Positions 13,357 through 27,633 of a DNA stretch of 64,000 bases are shown here, piece after piece (the first letter of the stretch is position 1; each line of letters starts with the position of its first letter). The notes below the pieces were generated by a model that had not been told where the DNA came from, did not search any database, and saw only the letters and a list, made by a program, of their open reading frames with translations. The stretch comes from Atkinsonella hypoxylon (Eukaryota > Ascomycota > Sordariomycetes > Hypocreales > Clavicipitaceae): contig JFHB01000007.1 in NCBI GenBank assembly GCA_000729835.1, positions 1 through 64,000 on the forward strand, given 5' to 3'. Position numbers and translations under genes: made by a program.

Positions 13357-14304
13357 GGTTATAAGCCCGGAAGACCTATCTGCAAGCTGTTAGCCCGCTA
13401 AAATCTACTATTGTGTACTATATTACCTACTAGAAGCTATATTGAGACCTACGCTAGCAGCTATTGCTGCTATTAGTAGCTTGCTGGAAGCTATTAATAC
13501 CTGCTGCACATATATTGCTAGCCACTATACTAGTGTTTTTATTCTGCCTACTCTATGCCTCCTGCACTAGTTTTATGCACCCTGTGCATACACACTTTTA
13601 AAGCTATTCTTAATAGCTAGGTTCTATTATTGCGCAACATTAAAATATATACATCTGTACACATTACATTTGCACTGTAAATCGTTTTATTAGGCACTAC
13701 CTAATTAATTATTTCCATTAAGAAATAAGCTTAGCGCTGCACTACATCGCTCGTTGTTGTTATATTGTGCACCCTATACACCTCTGTTAGTAGCTATACT
13801 ACAATTTGTAGTGCACGCCTAACAGCTCTTGTTGTAGATATTCCTGTGTTTTTAGTCGCAGAATTAATTTATGTAGTAATCCCACTAGTTAGGATTTTGA
13901 AGTAGGAATTAGCTAGATATCCCTAAATTGGCTGTGCCTAGGTCTCTACTGATTTGTTAGAACCTAATTAGAGAAGAATCTCCTGAATTTTTTGGCTAAA
14001 AATAGCTAGAACCTGTGTTTTGTGCCCCTCGCGACCGCTTGTTAATCTGGTCTACTATATAAATTGTATGCGCATATAGATCGCGATATAATGCAGCCTT
14101 TAGAGCCCGTTATACCTGTTACAAAAGAAATTAGAGAAAAATCTCAGTATAATTTCTAAAGATATAGGGCACTTCTAGGCCTATAATAGAGCAATCTATT
14201 GATATCTAGTAGAGGTTATTACTGTTATTTACTACCTTTTCTACTGTAATTTAAGCTATAATTAGCTATAAAAAGCATTAAATTAGCTATTAAAATCCTT
14301 TAAA

Positions 14305-16146
14305 ATGGCACTAAAAGGAACAGGCAAGGGAAAGAGCACAAGCCCTAAACGGGGTAGTGGTTCTAGTACACCAGCTAATCCAGCTGCTGCTACTAGCTTT
14401 CCTGGTCCAGTAAGGTCCCCCCCTTAGCTAGTAGATTCCTCTTCTAATAAAGAAGATTATATAGCTAAGAAGGCTCTAAAAGAAGCTAGATTAGCTTCTA
14501 AAAGAGTAGTGTAAGTCTATAATATACAACCTAACCTAAAAGCTTAAATAGATAAGCAACAAGAGACCCTAAATAGATTCATTAGGCATAGTGAAGCAAA
14601 ATAAAGCCAAAATAAAGGTAATATAGCTGATTTACTAAGTAAATTAGATACTATAATTACATCTATAGGTAATCTCTCTATAGGGTCTCCTAAAGCAGAT
14701 CCTATTACTTCTAGAACTTCTAAAGTCTCTTTTAAAGCCCCTAAACCTTCTAGTTCTAATAGTGCTACTTTTCTGCCTGCTTTTAATGAAGGCACTATAA
14801 AAGAGCTAAATAAGAAGGTCCACTTAATTCTAGAGGCTGCTAAGCTGAAAGGCCCTAAAAACTTTAAACAGTAGAAGCAAGCTTTAACTATTTAATTTAG
14901 GGCCCTAGGATTCCCTTAATTTATTAATAATCCTAGTATAGCTAGTATGTTAGTAGATTTAGAGCAAGCTATTATCCTTATAATTATAAGAGATAGTTGC
15001 TAATCTGGACCTTAAGCTGCTATAAGCTGGCATAAGTCCCCTGTAGATGCCTATAACGTTCTAGTTAGGCAGTATTTATAGAGTGCTAAAATATAACGTA
15101 GTACACTATATGCTAGTTATTACAACTTATCGTTTTCGAACTATAAGGGATCTTTAGAGGCCTTTAATGCTAAATTTAATAATTTACTAGCTAGATTATA
15201 GCTCTATAGTGTAGCTATTAATCCTATTAACTAGGTAAATTATTATATTAATGCTTTAAAGAAGACCTTCCCTAGCTAGGCTAAAAGGCAGCAATATTCT
15301 ATTAGAGCTGCTAGAGCACAAGGTCTATCTATAAAAATGCTGAATTTACAGTTCCTTATAGCTAACTTATTAGAAGAACAAAGAGATAAAAGCTCCTCTA
15401 TATCTAAGGCTCTTAGTTATAAAGCTTCTAATTCTAATGGTTCTAATAATAATAAAGCTAACTAAGGAAAGAATTCTCTAAATCAGAAGAAGAATTCCGA
15501 TTCTAATTCTAACAATTCTAATGCCTCTAAAGAAAAAGATCAAGATAAAGCCTCTAAGAATAAGAAGAAGTAGAAGGGCCGAAGAAGAAGTAACAAAAAC
15601 TCTAGGAATAAGGATAGAGAAGCTGCTTTTACTATAGGTTGTTATAACCTATCTACTAGCAACTAGGATACTATAGAATCTAATGATTCTAGCAGTTCTA
15701 GTAGTGATAATTCTTACAACTTAGATACAGAATCTACTACTAGTGATACTAGTACTACTAGTAATAATACCCCTTCTTTTAATTACTCTAATAGAATAAT
15801 TAAAAACTCCCTACTATACAATACAGGTTCTACCTGTTATATAGTTAACAATAAGGCATTTTTTAGGACTTTTAAGCCTATAAAAAAGGGTAAAACCGCG
15901 CCTATTGCTACTGGAGGAGGTCCTATTTATCCTAAAGAACAGGGAACTGCTGTATTCCAGGTACTAGTTAGTACAAATCCAGCTAAATACAGGCCTTTAG
16001 CTCTAAAGGATGCACTGTATTGCCCAGGTTTAGATACCAACCTAATTAGTGGTCTAAAGCACTATTTAACAGGGGGCACTCTCCTTAGAAATCAGCTATT
16101 TCTAGCTGATAGAAGCTGCTGTAGGCTTCTAAATCCCAAAAAGCAT
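14305..16146 (+). pseudogene. Element A gag and start of pol (degraded)
   Basis: The frame opens with M-A-L-K-G-T-G-K-G-K and a Ser/Pro-rich stretch and passes several TAG stops at former Gln/Trp codons. It contains a basic K/R-rich segment near 15560 and the protease box L-L-Y-N-T-G-S-T near 15805, where the catalytic Asp of D-T/S-G has become Asn. The coding sequence is cut at 16146 by element B and resumes at 24017. It is not translatable as a full Gag-Pol. Confidence 0.8.
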
Positions 16147-16151
16147 GGTTT

Positions 16152-16858
16152 TGTTAAAAATAAGCTACCCTGTATAGCCTATTTTTATGCTTGCTAGTTG
16201 CCTATTAGTTGCTCTATCACGTGACCCTAACTAGGTCTTGTTACGTTGATTTTTGGTAGAGATATCGCTGTTACTAAATGCGAAACATCTAGATTCAACT
16301 AAGGCAAAGTTGCCTAACCTATAGTTAACTTTAACTGCGATTTTCTCTACAACTAGCAATAGTAGAAATTCAAGAAGTATACTATTTAAAAGCTAAGAAT
16401 TAGGGCTATCTAATAGTATAATTGTTAAATAGAGTTGCTTATAAGGGTTGCTTATTATTAGTGGAATTTGTTAAATTATGTATATAGGCGTCTCGTTTGT
16501 ATAGCTGTAAGTTAATTTTTTTGTTTTTATATAGTAAATCTTTTTACGGAAATTATAAAGTAGCCTATAAGCCCCTTTTAGCGACTACAGCCCGCTAATA
16601 TAGTTAGAGGGTCTATAAGGGACTAGAAAGATTTAAGATCCTACTCTTACTAAGTTTGTTACAGCGCTCTTAATATAAAGATACTACTATTACAGTTATC
16701 TATTGCCTCTACGTAATCTAGTACTATACACTACAGCTTAATTTAGGCCGCTGCTGCTTCTACTACGTAATAATTGCTAGGAGCAATTATAGGTGCTAAA
16801 TCTAAGAGACCACTACTCTCTTAGATATCTAGTCCTGTAATCCCTATTATTTTCAATA
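16152..16858 (+). repeat. 5' LTR of Copia element B
   Basis: The 707-bp repeat runs from TGTTAAAAATAAGC to TTTTCAATA and is followed by GGTTATAAGCCCGAAAGAC. It pairs with 23305-24011. Confidence 0.92.
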
Positions 16859-17799
16859 GGTTATAAGCCCGAAAGACCTATCTGCAAGCTGTTAGCCCGC
16901 TAAAAATCTACTATTGTGTACTGTATTACCCACTAGAAGCTATATTAAGACCTGCGCTAGCAGCTATCGCTGCTAAAATCATTAGTAGCTTGCTGGAAGC
17001 TATTAATACCTGCTGTATATACATCGCCAGCCACTATACTAGTGTTTTTATTCTGCCCACCCTGTGCCTCCTGCACTAGTCCTATGCACCCTATGCATAT
17101 ACACTTTTGAAGCTATTCTTAATAGCTAGGTTCTATTGTTGTGCAACATCAAAATATACATATCTACATACATTACATTTGCACTGTAAATCGTTTTATT
17201 AGGCACTGCCTAATCAATTATTTCTATTAAGAAATAAGCTTAGCGCTGCACTGCATTGCTTGTTGTTGTTGTTATATTGTGCACTCTATGCACCTCTGTT
17301 AGTAGCTATACTACAATTTGTAGTGCACGCCTAACAGCTCTTATTGCAGATATTCCTGTGTTTTCAGTTGCAGAATTAATTTATATAGTAATCCTACTAG
17401 TTAGGATTTTAAAGTAGGAATTAGCTGGATATCCCTAAATTAGCTGTGCCTAGGTCTCTACTAATTTGTTAGAACCTAATTGGAGAAGAATCTCCTGAAT
17501 TTTTTAGCTAAAAATAGCTAGAACTATGTTTTATGCCCCTCGCAACCGCTTATCAATCTAGTCTGCTATACAAATTGTATGCGCATATAGATTGCGATAC
17601 AATACAGCCTTAGAGCCTGTTATACCTATTACAAAAGAAATTAGAGAAAAATCTCAGTATAATTTCTAAAAATATAGGGCACTTCTAGCCTATATTTAGT
17701 AAGAATTATTACTGTTATTTACTACTATTTCCACTGTAATTTAGCTATAATTAGCTATAAAAGAGCGTTAAATTAGCTACTTTTTGAATCCTTAAAATA

Positions 17800-20700
17800 G
17801 CACTAAAAGGAACAGGCAAAGGAAAGAGCACAAGCCCTGAACGGGGTAGTGGTTCTAGTACACTAGCTAATCCAGCTGCTGCTACTAGCTTTCCTAGTCC
17901 AGCTAGATCCCCCCCTTAGCCAGTAGATTCCTCTTCTAATAAAGAAGATTATATAGCTAAGAAGGCTCTAAAAGAAGCTAGATTAGCTTCTAAAAGAGTA
18001 GTGCAAGTCTATAATGTTTAAGCTAATCTAAAAGCTTAAATAGATAAGCAACAAGAGACCCTAAATAGATTTATTAGGCATAGTAAAGCAAAATAAAGCT
18101 AAAATAAAGGTAATATAGCTAATTTACTAAGTAAATTAGATACTATAATTACATCTATAGGTAATCTCTCAATAGGGTCTCTCTCTAAGGTAGTAGATCC
18201 TGTTACTTCTAAAAGAGCTTCTAAAGTCTCTTTTAAAGCCCCTAAACCTTCTAGTTCTAATAGTGCTACTTTTCTGCCTACTTTTAATAAAGGCACTATA
18301 AAAGAGCTAAATAAGAAGGTCCACTCAATTCTAGAGGCTGCTAAGCTAAAAGGCCCTAAAAATTTTAAACAGTAGAAGTAAGCTTTAACTATTTAATTTA
18401 AGGCACTAGAATTCCCTTAATTTATTAATAATCCTAGTATAGCTAGTACTTTAGTAGATTTAGAACAAGCTATTATCCTTATAATTATAAGAGATAGTTG
18501 CTAATCTAGACCTTAAGCTGCTATAAGCTAGTATAAGTCCCCTGTAGATGCCTATAACGTTCTAGTTAGGCAATATTTGCAGAGTGCTAAAATACAACGT
18601 AGTACGCTATATACTAGTTATTATAACTTATCGTTTTCGAACTATAAGGGATCTTTAGAGGCCTTTAATGCTAAATTTAATAATTTACTAGCTAGATTAC
18701 AGCTCTATAGTGTAGCTATTAATTCTATTGACTAGGTAAATTATTATATTAATGCTTTAAAGAAGACCTTCCCTAGCTAGGCTAAAAGGCAGCAATATTC
18801 TATTAGAGCTGCTAGAGCACAAGGTCTATCTGTAAAAATGCTAAATTTACAGTTCCTTATAGCTAACTTATTAGAAGAATAAAGAGATAAAAGCTCCTCT
18901 ATATCTAAGGCTCTTAGTTATAAAGCTTCTAATTCTAATAGTTTTAATAATAAGGCTAATTAAGGAAAGAATCCTTCTAATTAGAAGAAGAATTCCGATT
19001 CTAATTCTAATAATTCTAATGCCTCTAAAGAAAAAGATTAAGATAAAGCCTCTAAGAATAAGAAGAAGTAGAAGAGCTAAAGAAGAAGTAATAAAAACTC
19101 TAGGAATAAGGATAGAGAAGCTGCTTTTGCTATAGGTTGTTATAACCTATCTACTAGCAACTAGGATACTATAGAATCTAATAATTCTAGCAGTTTTAGT
19201 AGTGATAATTCTTACGATTTAGATACAGAATCTACTACTAGTGATACTAGTACTACTAGTAATAATACCCCTTCTTTTAACTATTCTAATGGAATAATTA
19301 AAAACTCCTTACTATACAATACAGGTTCTACCTATTATATAGTTAACAATAAGGCATTTTTTAGGACTTTTAAGCCTATAAAAAAGGGTAAAACTGCGCC
19401 TATTGCTACTAGAGGAGGTCCTATTTATCCTAAAGGACAAGGAACTACTGTATTCTAGGTACTAGTTAGTATAAATCCAGCTAAATACAGGCCTTTAGCT
19501 CTAAAGGATGCTCTATATTGCCTAGGTTTAGATACTAACCTAATTAGTAGTCTAAAGCACTATTTAACAGGGGGCACTCTCCTTAGAAATCAGCTATTTC
19601 TAGCTAATAGAAGCTGCTGTAGGCTTCTAAATCCCAAAAAGCATAGTTTCTTCTTACAGCTTAAGGGGCAAGAGACCCCTAGAGTGTGTAAAAACCACGC
19701 AAATCTCTCTTATATAGGATTTACTAGCAATAGTTATAATAGCGGTTATAATGCTAGTTATTCTATAGAGGTTTAAATCCCTTAACAGCCTAGTTTTAAT
19801 CCTAAGGAATATAGCTAAATTAAGGAATTATCTAATTTTAAAGAAGAAGAAGATAATACTAATAACGATGCTATAGAGCTATTAGCCCTAGTTCCTAAAC
19901 GGGCTCCTAGTTAGATTCCTTCTAATAACGGGGATTTAGAAGGTCTAAATCCTAAGTTACTAGATATTAGAGGAAATAGCCGTCTAGATCCCTTAAATAA
20001 GGCCTGTAGTTCTTAAGAGATCTAGCAAGATAGAGAGCAACAGGAAGCTAGCTTTAATAATAATTCTAGTAGTATAAATCCTACTGCTTCTTCTTCCTAT
20101 AAGAAGCTCCTAGAATTAGCTGCTACTTAGCACGTTAGATTAGGGCATATAGAACTCCCTTTACTAAAGAAGACTGCTTTTATTACTAAAGGTATTCCTA
20201 ATTTTATAAAAATCAAGGAAAAGGATTTTAACTGCCTAGCTTACAACTAAGCTAAAGCTGTTAGAAGACCTAGTAAGTATACTATTCTTAACCCCTCTAG
20301 ATGTTTAGATATTATAGAGAGAGATACTGTTAAAATAAAGCCTATACTACACAATAAGAGGCCTTTAGTTCTTTTTCTAATTAATAGAAAATTACAGTAT
20401 AAGTAGTCTTTTAATTTAGCTAATAAAGAGAGTTCTACTCTCTATAGCTATATTAAAGGCTTCTTTAAGGAATTAAAGAACTAGTATAACTGCTACCCTA
20501 AACACCTTTATTTTAATAGTAGTATAGAAATTAATACTAAGTTATAAGCTTAGCTATCTTCTAAGGGTATTTGCTTTAGCACCTCTTGCCTCTATATTTA
20601 CAAACAGAATAGGCTAATAGAGAGAGCTATAAGAGTACTTCTAGACCGTTTGCGTACTACCCTATAGTAGTTACAATTACCTCTATATCTATAGTCTTAC

Positions 20701-23040
20701 ATCCTTTCTGCTATAGTAGATTTAGTTAATACTACTGCAAATAGTACTAAACCACTAAGTCCTAAACAGCTATATCTAGCTAATTTAGAGCCTTCTAAGA
20801 CCTATAAGCCTAATTTTACTAAAATAAGGGCTATAGGCTCCTATTGCGAAGTTCTAATTCCTTTAGAATAACAATCTAGGTTGCAGAAGCTAGCTAAAAG
20901 AACTATTCCTAGTAGACTTTTAGCTACACTAGGTTCTAATGTATATTTAATATATATTCTCTCTAAACAAGCTATTATAAAGACTAGCTTTGTTAAAATT
21001 ATAGAAGGAATAGGTCCTATTTTATAGAGCATCCCTAAGGTTCCTATTAGTTCTATAGTGAATAATCCTTTAGAGGGAGAAATCAATAACTAGCAGCAAT
21101 TAGTGGATAATTATACTCCTAAGTATCCTTATTCTAGTTATCTAGATGTGCTAAATTATCCACTAGAACCTATAAATTAAGCTCTTCTACTAAGCAACCC
21201 TATAGAAGCTATAGAGGCCCCTAAAGCCCCTATACCTATAGAAACACCTATAGAAGCTACTATAGAAGCTGAAGCTAATGCTAATGCTATAGATTTAGAT
21301 AGAGATATATTTTCCTTAATTAAGGATCTATGCTTTAAGGCAAGAACTAAAGTAGCTATTACTTTTAGTAATAAGGATGAACTTCCTAATACATAGAAGC
21401 AAGCCCTAAAAAGCTCTACTAAGCAGCATTAAATAGAAGCTACCTATAGCGAATTTAAGCAGCTATTAGCTGCTAGAACCTTTAAATTTATAGGGAAAGA
21501 CTAAGTACCTAAGGGCTAAAGAGTTCTAAAGAATAGGCTTATCTATAGGCTAAAAAAGGATAAAGAAAATAATTCTATAAAATATAAGACCTACCTTATT
21601 GCTAAGGGATTTATATAAATAGAAGGTTAAGACTATCTAGAGACCTTTACTGCAACTAGTATTCCTTCTAGCTAGCGTATATTATTAGCTCTTGCAGCTT
21701 TTAATAACTAGGAAGTTAAGTAAATTGATTTTATAGGAGCGTTTTTAAATAGCAAGCTAAAAGAAGCTATTTATATAGAAATCCTAGATAGATTCGTTGA
21801 ATTTGTAGAGTAAGCATCGCTATTAGTAGCTAAGCTACTAAAAAGCTGTAATTATAAGCCCTCTAAAGAGCAAGTAATTAAGCTAGAAAAATCCCTCTAT
21901 AGTCTAAAGTAAAGTCCTAGAGAATAGCATTAAATTCTAACAGAATTACTTTAAAAGTATAGATTTAAACCTCTTATATTAGACCTAGTAGTCTTTTATA
22001 ACCTAGCTACATCTATATATATTGCTACTTATATAGATAACTGTCTTCTAATTAGTCTAAATCTAAGCTATATTAATAAGCTAAAGAAGCTATTACATAA
22101 AGCTTATCCAATAGAAGATAGAGGACTAGTAGAATTCTTTCTAGGCGTTTAAATTACCTATAATAGGTCTAAAAGGTCTATTAAAATCTATTAATCTTAA
22201 TATATCCTTAAAGCCCTAGAAAGATTTAAAATGCTAGATGCTAAGCTAGCTTCTATTTCTTTACAGCTAGGAATTCTAAAGCAACTAGTTATAAAACTCC
22301 TCTTAAAATCCGATTATAAGCTTTATTAGAGCATAATAGGCACTATAATATACCTAATGTTGCTAACTAGGGCTAATATTGCTTTTTCCGTTTAGTGGCT
22401 ATTAACCTTTCTAGCTAAGCTCTATATAGAGCACCTAAACGCCTCTAAGCACCTCCTAAGGTACTTAAGTAGTACTAGAAGCTTTGCTATTATTTATAAG
22501 CATTCTAGTCTACACCCTATAGGGTCTTCTTCTAAAGCTTCTAATAGTTCTATTAGTTATAAAGAAGTACTTAAGACCCTCCTTAGTTATTGCAATAGCG
22601 ATTTTGCTAGTGATAAAACCTCTTCTAAATCAACCTATACTTATCTATATAAGCTAGCTAGTAGACCTATTAGCTGGAAATTAAAGAAAGCTAGTACTAT
22701 TGCTCTTTCTACATTAGAAGCAGAATCTAATGCATTATCTAAAGCTATTAGGGAATTAGAGTAGCTCTACAGCCTTTTTAAGGAGATAAAGCTGCCTTTA
22801 ACCCCTCCTATTCCTATTAGGTGTAATAATTAAGGCGCTATAGTTACTACTTACAACCTAACGTTATATAGTAGGACTAAGCACACCCTTTTAAAGTTTA
22901 ACTACATTAGGGAAAAGATTTATAAAGGTATAGCTAAGGTTAGTTATATTAATACGAATTAGATGCTAGTAGATAGCCTAACTAAGCCTCTTGCTATTTA
23001 AAAGCATTAACAATTCATTAAGTTACTAGAGCTTTCTAGT
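17800..23040 (+). pseudogene. Element B Copia gag-pol (degraded)
   Basis: The Gag start codon has become ATA near 17800. Further on are the protease box Y-N-T-G-S-T (near 19317), the GAG-pre-integrase zinc region H-V-R-L-G-H with a later C-L-A-C (near 20139-20240), and integrase core remains (20340-20700). The reverse transcriptase has D-F-I-G-A-F-L-N-S (near 21730), S-L-Y-S-L-K with S-P-R-E (near 21900) and Y-I-D-N-C in place of YVDD (near 22032). RNase H has S-T-L-E-A-E-S-N-A (near 22710). Many Gln and Trp codons are now TAG or TAA. Confidence 0.85.
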
Positions 23041-23304
23041 TAGCTTATAAAAGCAACAAAAACACTTAAAAAATCGAAAAGCAACGAAAAACAGTTAAAA
23101 ATCGAAAACAACAAAAACAATCAACAATAACTAGTTATATTCAACTATAACTACCCTAGAATTGCTGGAATTAGTTATATTATTAGTTATGTTATTTAGT
23201 TCTGTTATTAGTACTGTATTTCGTTAGTTAATTCTAACTTAGATATCCTTTAAAGGAGCTAAGTTGCTTGTAGAACTAGTTACTTCTCACATTTCTAGAG
23301 GGAG

Positions 23305-24011
23305 TGTTAAAAATAAGCTACCCTATATAGCCTATTTTTATGCTTGCTAGTTGCCTATTAGTTGCTCTATTACGTAACCCTAACTAGGTCTTGTTACGTT
23401 AATTTTTAGTAGAGATATTGCTGTTACTAGATGCAAAACATCTAGATTCAACTAAGGCAAAGTTGCCTAACCTATAGTTAACTTTAACTGCAATTTTCTC
23501 TACAACTAGCAATAGTAGAAATTCAAGAAGTATACTATTTAAAAGCTAAGAATTAGGGCTATCTAATAGTATAATTGTTAGATAGAGTTACTTATAAGGG
23601 TTGCTTGTTATTAGTGGAATTTATTAAATTGTGTATATAGGCGTTTTGTTTGTATAGCTGTAAGTTGATTTTTTTGTTTTTATATAGTAAATCTTTTTGC
23701 AGAAATTATAAAGTAGCTTATAAGCCCCTTCTAGCGACTACAGCCCGCCAATATAGTTAGAGGGTCTATAAGGGACTGGAAAGATTCGAGATTCTACTCT
23801 CACTAAGTTCGTTACAGCGCTCTTAATATAAAGATACCACTATTACAGTTATCTATTGCCTCTACGTAATCTAGTACTATACACTACAGCTTGATTTAGG
23901 CCGCTGCTGCTTCCACTACGTGATAATTGCTAGGAGCAATTACAGGTGCTAAATCTAAGAGACCACTACCCTCTTAGATATCTAGTCCTGTAATCCCTAT
24001 TATTTTCAATA
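23305..24011 (+). repeat. 3' LTR of Copia element B
   Basis: The 707-bp repeat is preceded by the purine-rich CTAGAGGGAG and followed by the GGTTT duplication, after which element A resumes. Confidence 0.92.
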
Positions 24012-24016
24012 GGTTT

Positions 24017-27000
24017 CTTCTTACAGCTTAAGGGGCAAGAGACCCCTAGAGTGTGTAAAAACCACGCAAATCTCTCTTATATAGGATTTACTAGTAATAG
24101 GTATAATGGCGGTTATAATACTAGTTACCCTATAGAGGTTTAAATCCCTTAACAGCCTAGTTTTAATCTAGAGGAATATAGCTAAATCGAGGAATTATCT
24201 GATTTTAAAGAAGATAATACCAATAACAATGCTATAGAGCCATTAGCCCTAGTTCCTAAACGGGCTTCTAGTTAGATTCCTTCTAATAATAGGGATTTAG
24301 AAGGTCTAAATCCTGAGTTGCTAGATATTAGAGGAAATAGCTGTCTAGATCCCTTAAACGAGGCCTATAGTTCTTAAGAGATCTAGCAAGATAGGGAGCA
24401 ACAGGAAGCTAGCTCTAATAATAATTCTAGTAGTATAAATCCTACTGCTTCTTCTTCCTATAAGAAGCTCCTAGAATTAGCTGCTACTTAGCACATTAGA
24501 TTAAGGTATATAGGACTCCCTTTACTAAAGAAGACTGCTTCTATTACTAAAGGTATTCCTAATTTTACAAAAATTAAGGAAAAGGATTTTAACTGCCTAG
24601 CTTGCAACTAAGCTAAAGCTATTAAAAGACCTAGTAAGTATGCTATTCCTAACCCCCCTAGATGTTTAAATATTATAGAGGGAGATACTGTTAAAATAAA
24701 GCCTATACTGCACAATAAAAGGCCTCTAGTTCTTTTTCTAATTAATAGAAAATTACAGTATAAGTAGTCTTTTAATCTAGCTAATAAAGAGGGTTCTACT
24801 CTCTATAGCTGTATTAAAGGCTTCTTTAAGGAATTAAAAAACTAGTATAACTACTACCTTAAACACCTTTATTTTAATAGTAGTATAGAAATTAATACTA
24901 GGTTGTAAGCTTAGCTATCTTCTAAGGGTATTTACTTTAGCACCTTTTACCTCTATATTTACAAATAGAATAGGCTAATAGAGAGAGCTATAAGGGTACT
25001 TCTAAACTGTTTGCGTGCTACCCTACAGTAGTTACAATTACCTCTATATCTATAGTCTTACATCCTTCCTGCTATAGTGGATTTAGTTAATACTACTGCA
25101 AATAGTACTAAACTACTAAGTCCTAAACAGCTATATCTAGCTAATTTAGAGCCTTCTAGGACCTATAAGCCTAATTTTACTAAAATAAGGGCTATAGGCT
25201 CCTATTGCGAAGTTCTAATTCCTTTAAAATAATAATCTAGGTTGCAGAAGCTAGCTAAAAGAACTATTCTTAGTAGACTTTTAGCTACGCTAGGTTCTAA
25301 TGTATATCTAATATACATCCCCTCTAAACAAGCTGTTATAAAGACTAGCTTTGTTAAAATTATAGAAGGAATAGGTTCTATTTTATAGAGCATCCCTAAG
25401 GTTCCTATTGGTTCTATAGTAGATAATCCTTTAGAGAGAGAAATTAATAACTAGCAATTAGTAGATAATTATACTCCTAAGTATCCTTATCCTAGTTATC
25501 TAGATGTGCTAAATTATCCACTAGAACCTATAGATTAAGCTCTTCTACTAAGCAACTCTATAGAAGCTATAGAGGCCTCTAAAGCCCCTATACCTATAGA
25601 AACACCTATAGAAGCTACTATAGAAGCTAAAGCTAATGCTGATGCTATAGATTTAGATAGAGATATATTTTCCTTAATTAAGGATCTATGCTTTAAGGCA
25701 AGGACTAAAGCAGCTATTACTTCTAATAGTAATAAGGATAAACTTCCTAACACGTAGAAGCAAGCCCTAAAAAGCTCTGCTAAGCAGCATTAGATAGAAG
25801 CTACCTATAGCGAATTTAAGCAGCTATTAGCTGCTAGAACCTTTAAATTTATAGGGAAAGACTAAGTACCTAAGGGCTAAAGAGTTCTAAAGAATAGGCT
25901 TATTTATAGGCTTAAAAAGGATAAAGAAAATAATCCTATTAAATATAAAGCCTGCCTTATTGCTAAGGGATTTATGTAAATAGAAGGTTAAGACTATCTA
26001 GAGACCTTTGCTGCAACTAGTATTCCTTCTAGCTAGCGTATATTATTAGCCCTTACAGCTTTTAATAACTAGGAAGTTAAGCAAATTAACTTTATAGGAG
26101 CGTTTTTAAATAGCAAGCTAAAGGAAGCTATTTATATAGAAATCCTAGATAGATTTATTGAATTTACAGAAGCAACGCTATTAGTAGCTAAGCTACTAAA
26201 AAGCTGTAATTATAAGCCCTCTAAAGAGTAAGTAATTAAGCTAGAAAAATCCCTCTATAGTCTAAAGCAAAGTCCTAGAGAATAGTAGCAAATTCTAACA
26301 GAATTACTTTAAAAGCATAGATTTAAACCTCTTATATTAAACCTAGCAGTCTTTTATAACCTAGCTATATCTATATATATTGCTACTTACGTAGATAACT
26401 GTCTTCTAATTAGGCCTAATTTACAATATATTAATAAGCTTAAAAAGCTACTAAATTAAGCTTATTTAATAGAAGATAGAGGACTAGTAGAATTCTTTCT
26501 AGGTGTATAAATCACCTATAATAGGTCTAAAAGGTCTATTAAAATCCACTAATCTTAATACATCCTTAAAGCGCTAAAGAGATTTAAAATGCTAGATACT
26601 AAGCTAGCTTCTATCCCTATATAGCTAGGAATTCTAAAGCAACTAGTTACAAAACTTCTCTTAAAATCCAATTATAAGCTTTATTAGAGCATAATAGGCA
26701 CTATAATGTACCTAATATTGCTAACTAGAGCTAATATTGCTTTTTCTGTTTAGTAGCTATTAACCTTCCTAGCTAAGCCCTATATAGAGCACCTAAACGC
26801 CTCTAAGTACCTCCTAAGGTACTTAAGTGGTACTAGAAGCTTTACTATTATTTATAAGTATTCTATACTACTAAGGTCCTCTTCTAAAGCTTCTAGCTCT
26901 AAAGAAGTACTTAAGACTCTCCTTAGTTATTATAATAGCGATTTTACTAGTAATAAAACCTCTTCTAAATTAACCTATGCTTATCTATATAAGCTAGCTA

Positions 27001-27370
27001 GTAGACCTATTAGCTAGAAATTAAAGAAAGCTAGTACTATTGCTCTTTCTACATTAGAAGCAGAATCTAATGTATTATCTAAAGCTATAAGGGAATTAGA
27101 GTAGCTCTACAGCCTTTTTAAGGAGATAAAGCTATCTTTAACCCCTTCTATTTCTATTAGGTATAATAATTAAGGCGCTATAGTTACTGCTTATAACTTA
27201 ATATTGTATAGTAGAACTAAGTACACCCTTTTAAAGTTTAACTACATTAGGGAAAAGATTTATAAAGGTATAGCTAAGGTTAGTTATATTAATATAAATT
27301 AGATGCTAGTAGATAGCCTAACTAAGCCTCTTACTATTTAAAAGCATTAACAATTTATTAAGTTACTAGA
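24017..27370 (+). pseudogene. Element A pol, second part (degraded)
   Basis: This is the continuation of A after the B insertion: GAG-pre-integrase, integrase, reverse transcriptase (Y-V-D-N-C near 26393) and RNase H (S-T-L-E-A-E-S-N near 27050), with stops throughout. It is collinear with 19650-23040 of element B. Confidence 0.85.
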
Positions 27371-27633
27371 GCTTTCTAGCTAGCTTATAAAAGCAATAAA
27401 AACACTTAAAAAATCGAAAAGCAACAAAAAAACAGTTAAAAATCGAAAATAATAAAAACAATTAACAACAACTAGTTATATTTAACTATAACTACCCTAG
27501 AATTACTGGAATTAGTTATGTTATTTAGTTCTATTATTAGTACTATATTTCGTTAGTTAATTCTAACTTAAATATCCTTTAAAGGAGCTAAATTGCTTAT
27601 AGAACTAGTTACTTCTTACATTTCTAGAGGGAG

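Larger units (their letters stand above)
16152..24011 (+). mobile_element. Full-length Ty1/Copia LTR retrotransposon (element B) nested in A
   Basis: Element B is 7860 bp with two 707-bp LTRs (16152-16858, 23305-24011). It is flanked by GGTTT on both sides (16147-16151, 24012-24016). Joining the flanks restores the reading of element A across the site, matching the uninterrupted B copy at about 19645. The internal order gag, protease, integrase, reverse transcriptase, RNase H identifies Ty1/Copia, because integrase precedes reverse transcriptase. It is the innermost and therefore the youngest insertion of its branch. Confidence 0.93.

Noticed and set aside
14544..14795. Recurring open frame in antisense to gag (also at 18099-18296 and, on the plus strand in element D, at 7664-7861)
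   Set aside because: The same peptide appears in every Copia copy opposite Gag. It is an antisense shadow of the repeat, with no independent signal.
20841..21086. Recurring open frame antisense to integrase/RT linker (also 25202-25393, 4934-5125)
   Set aside because: It is present only because the element is present in several copies; no start context or domain supports a gene.
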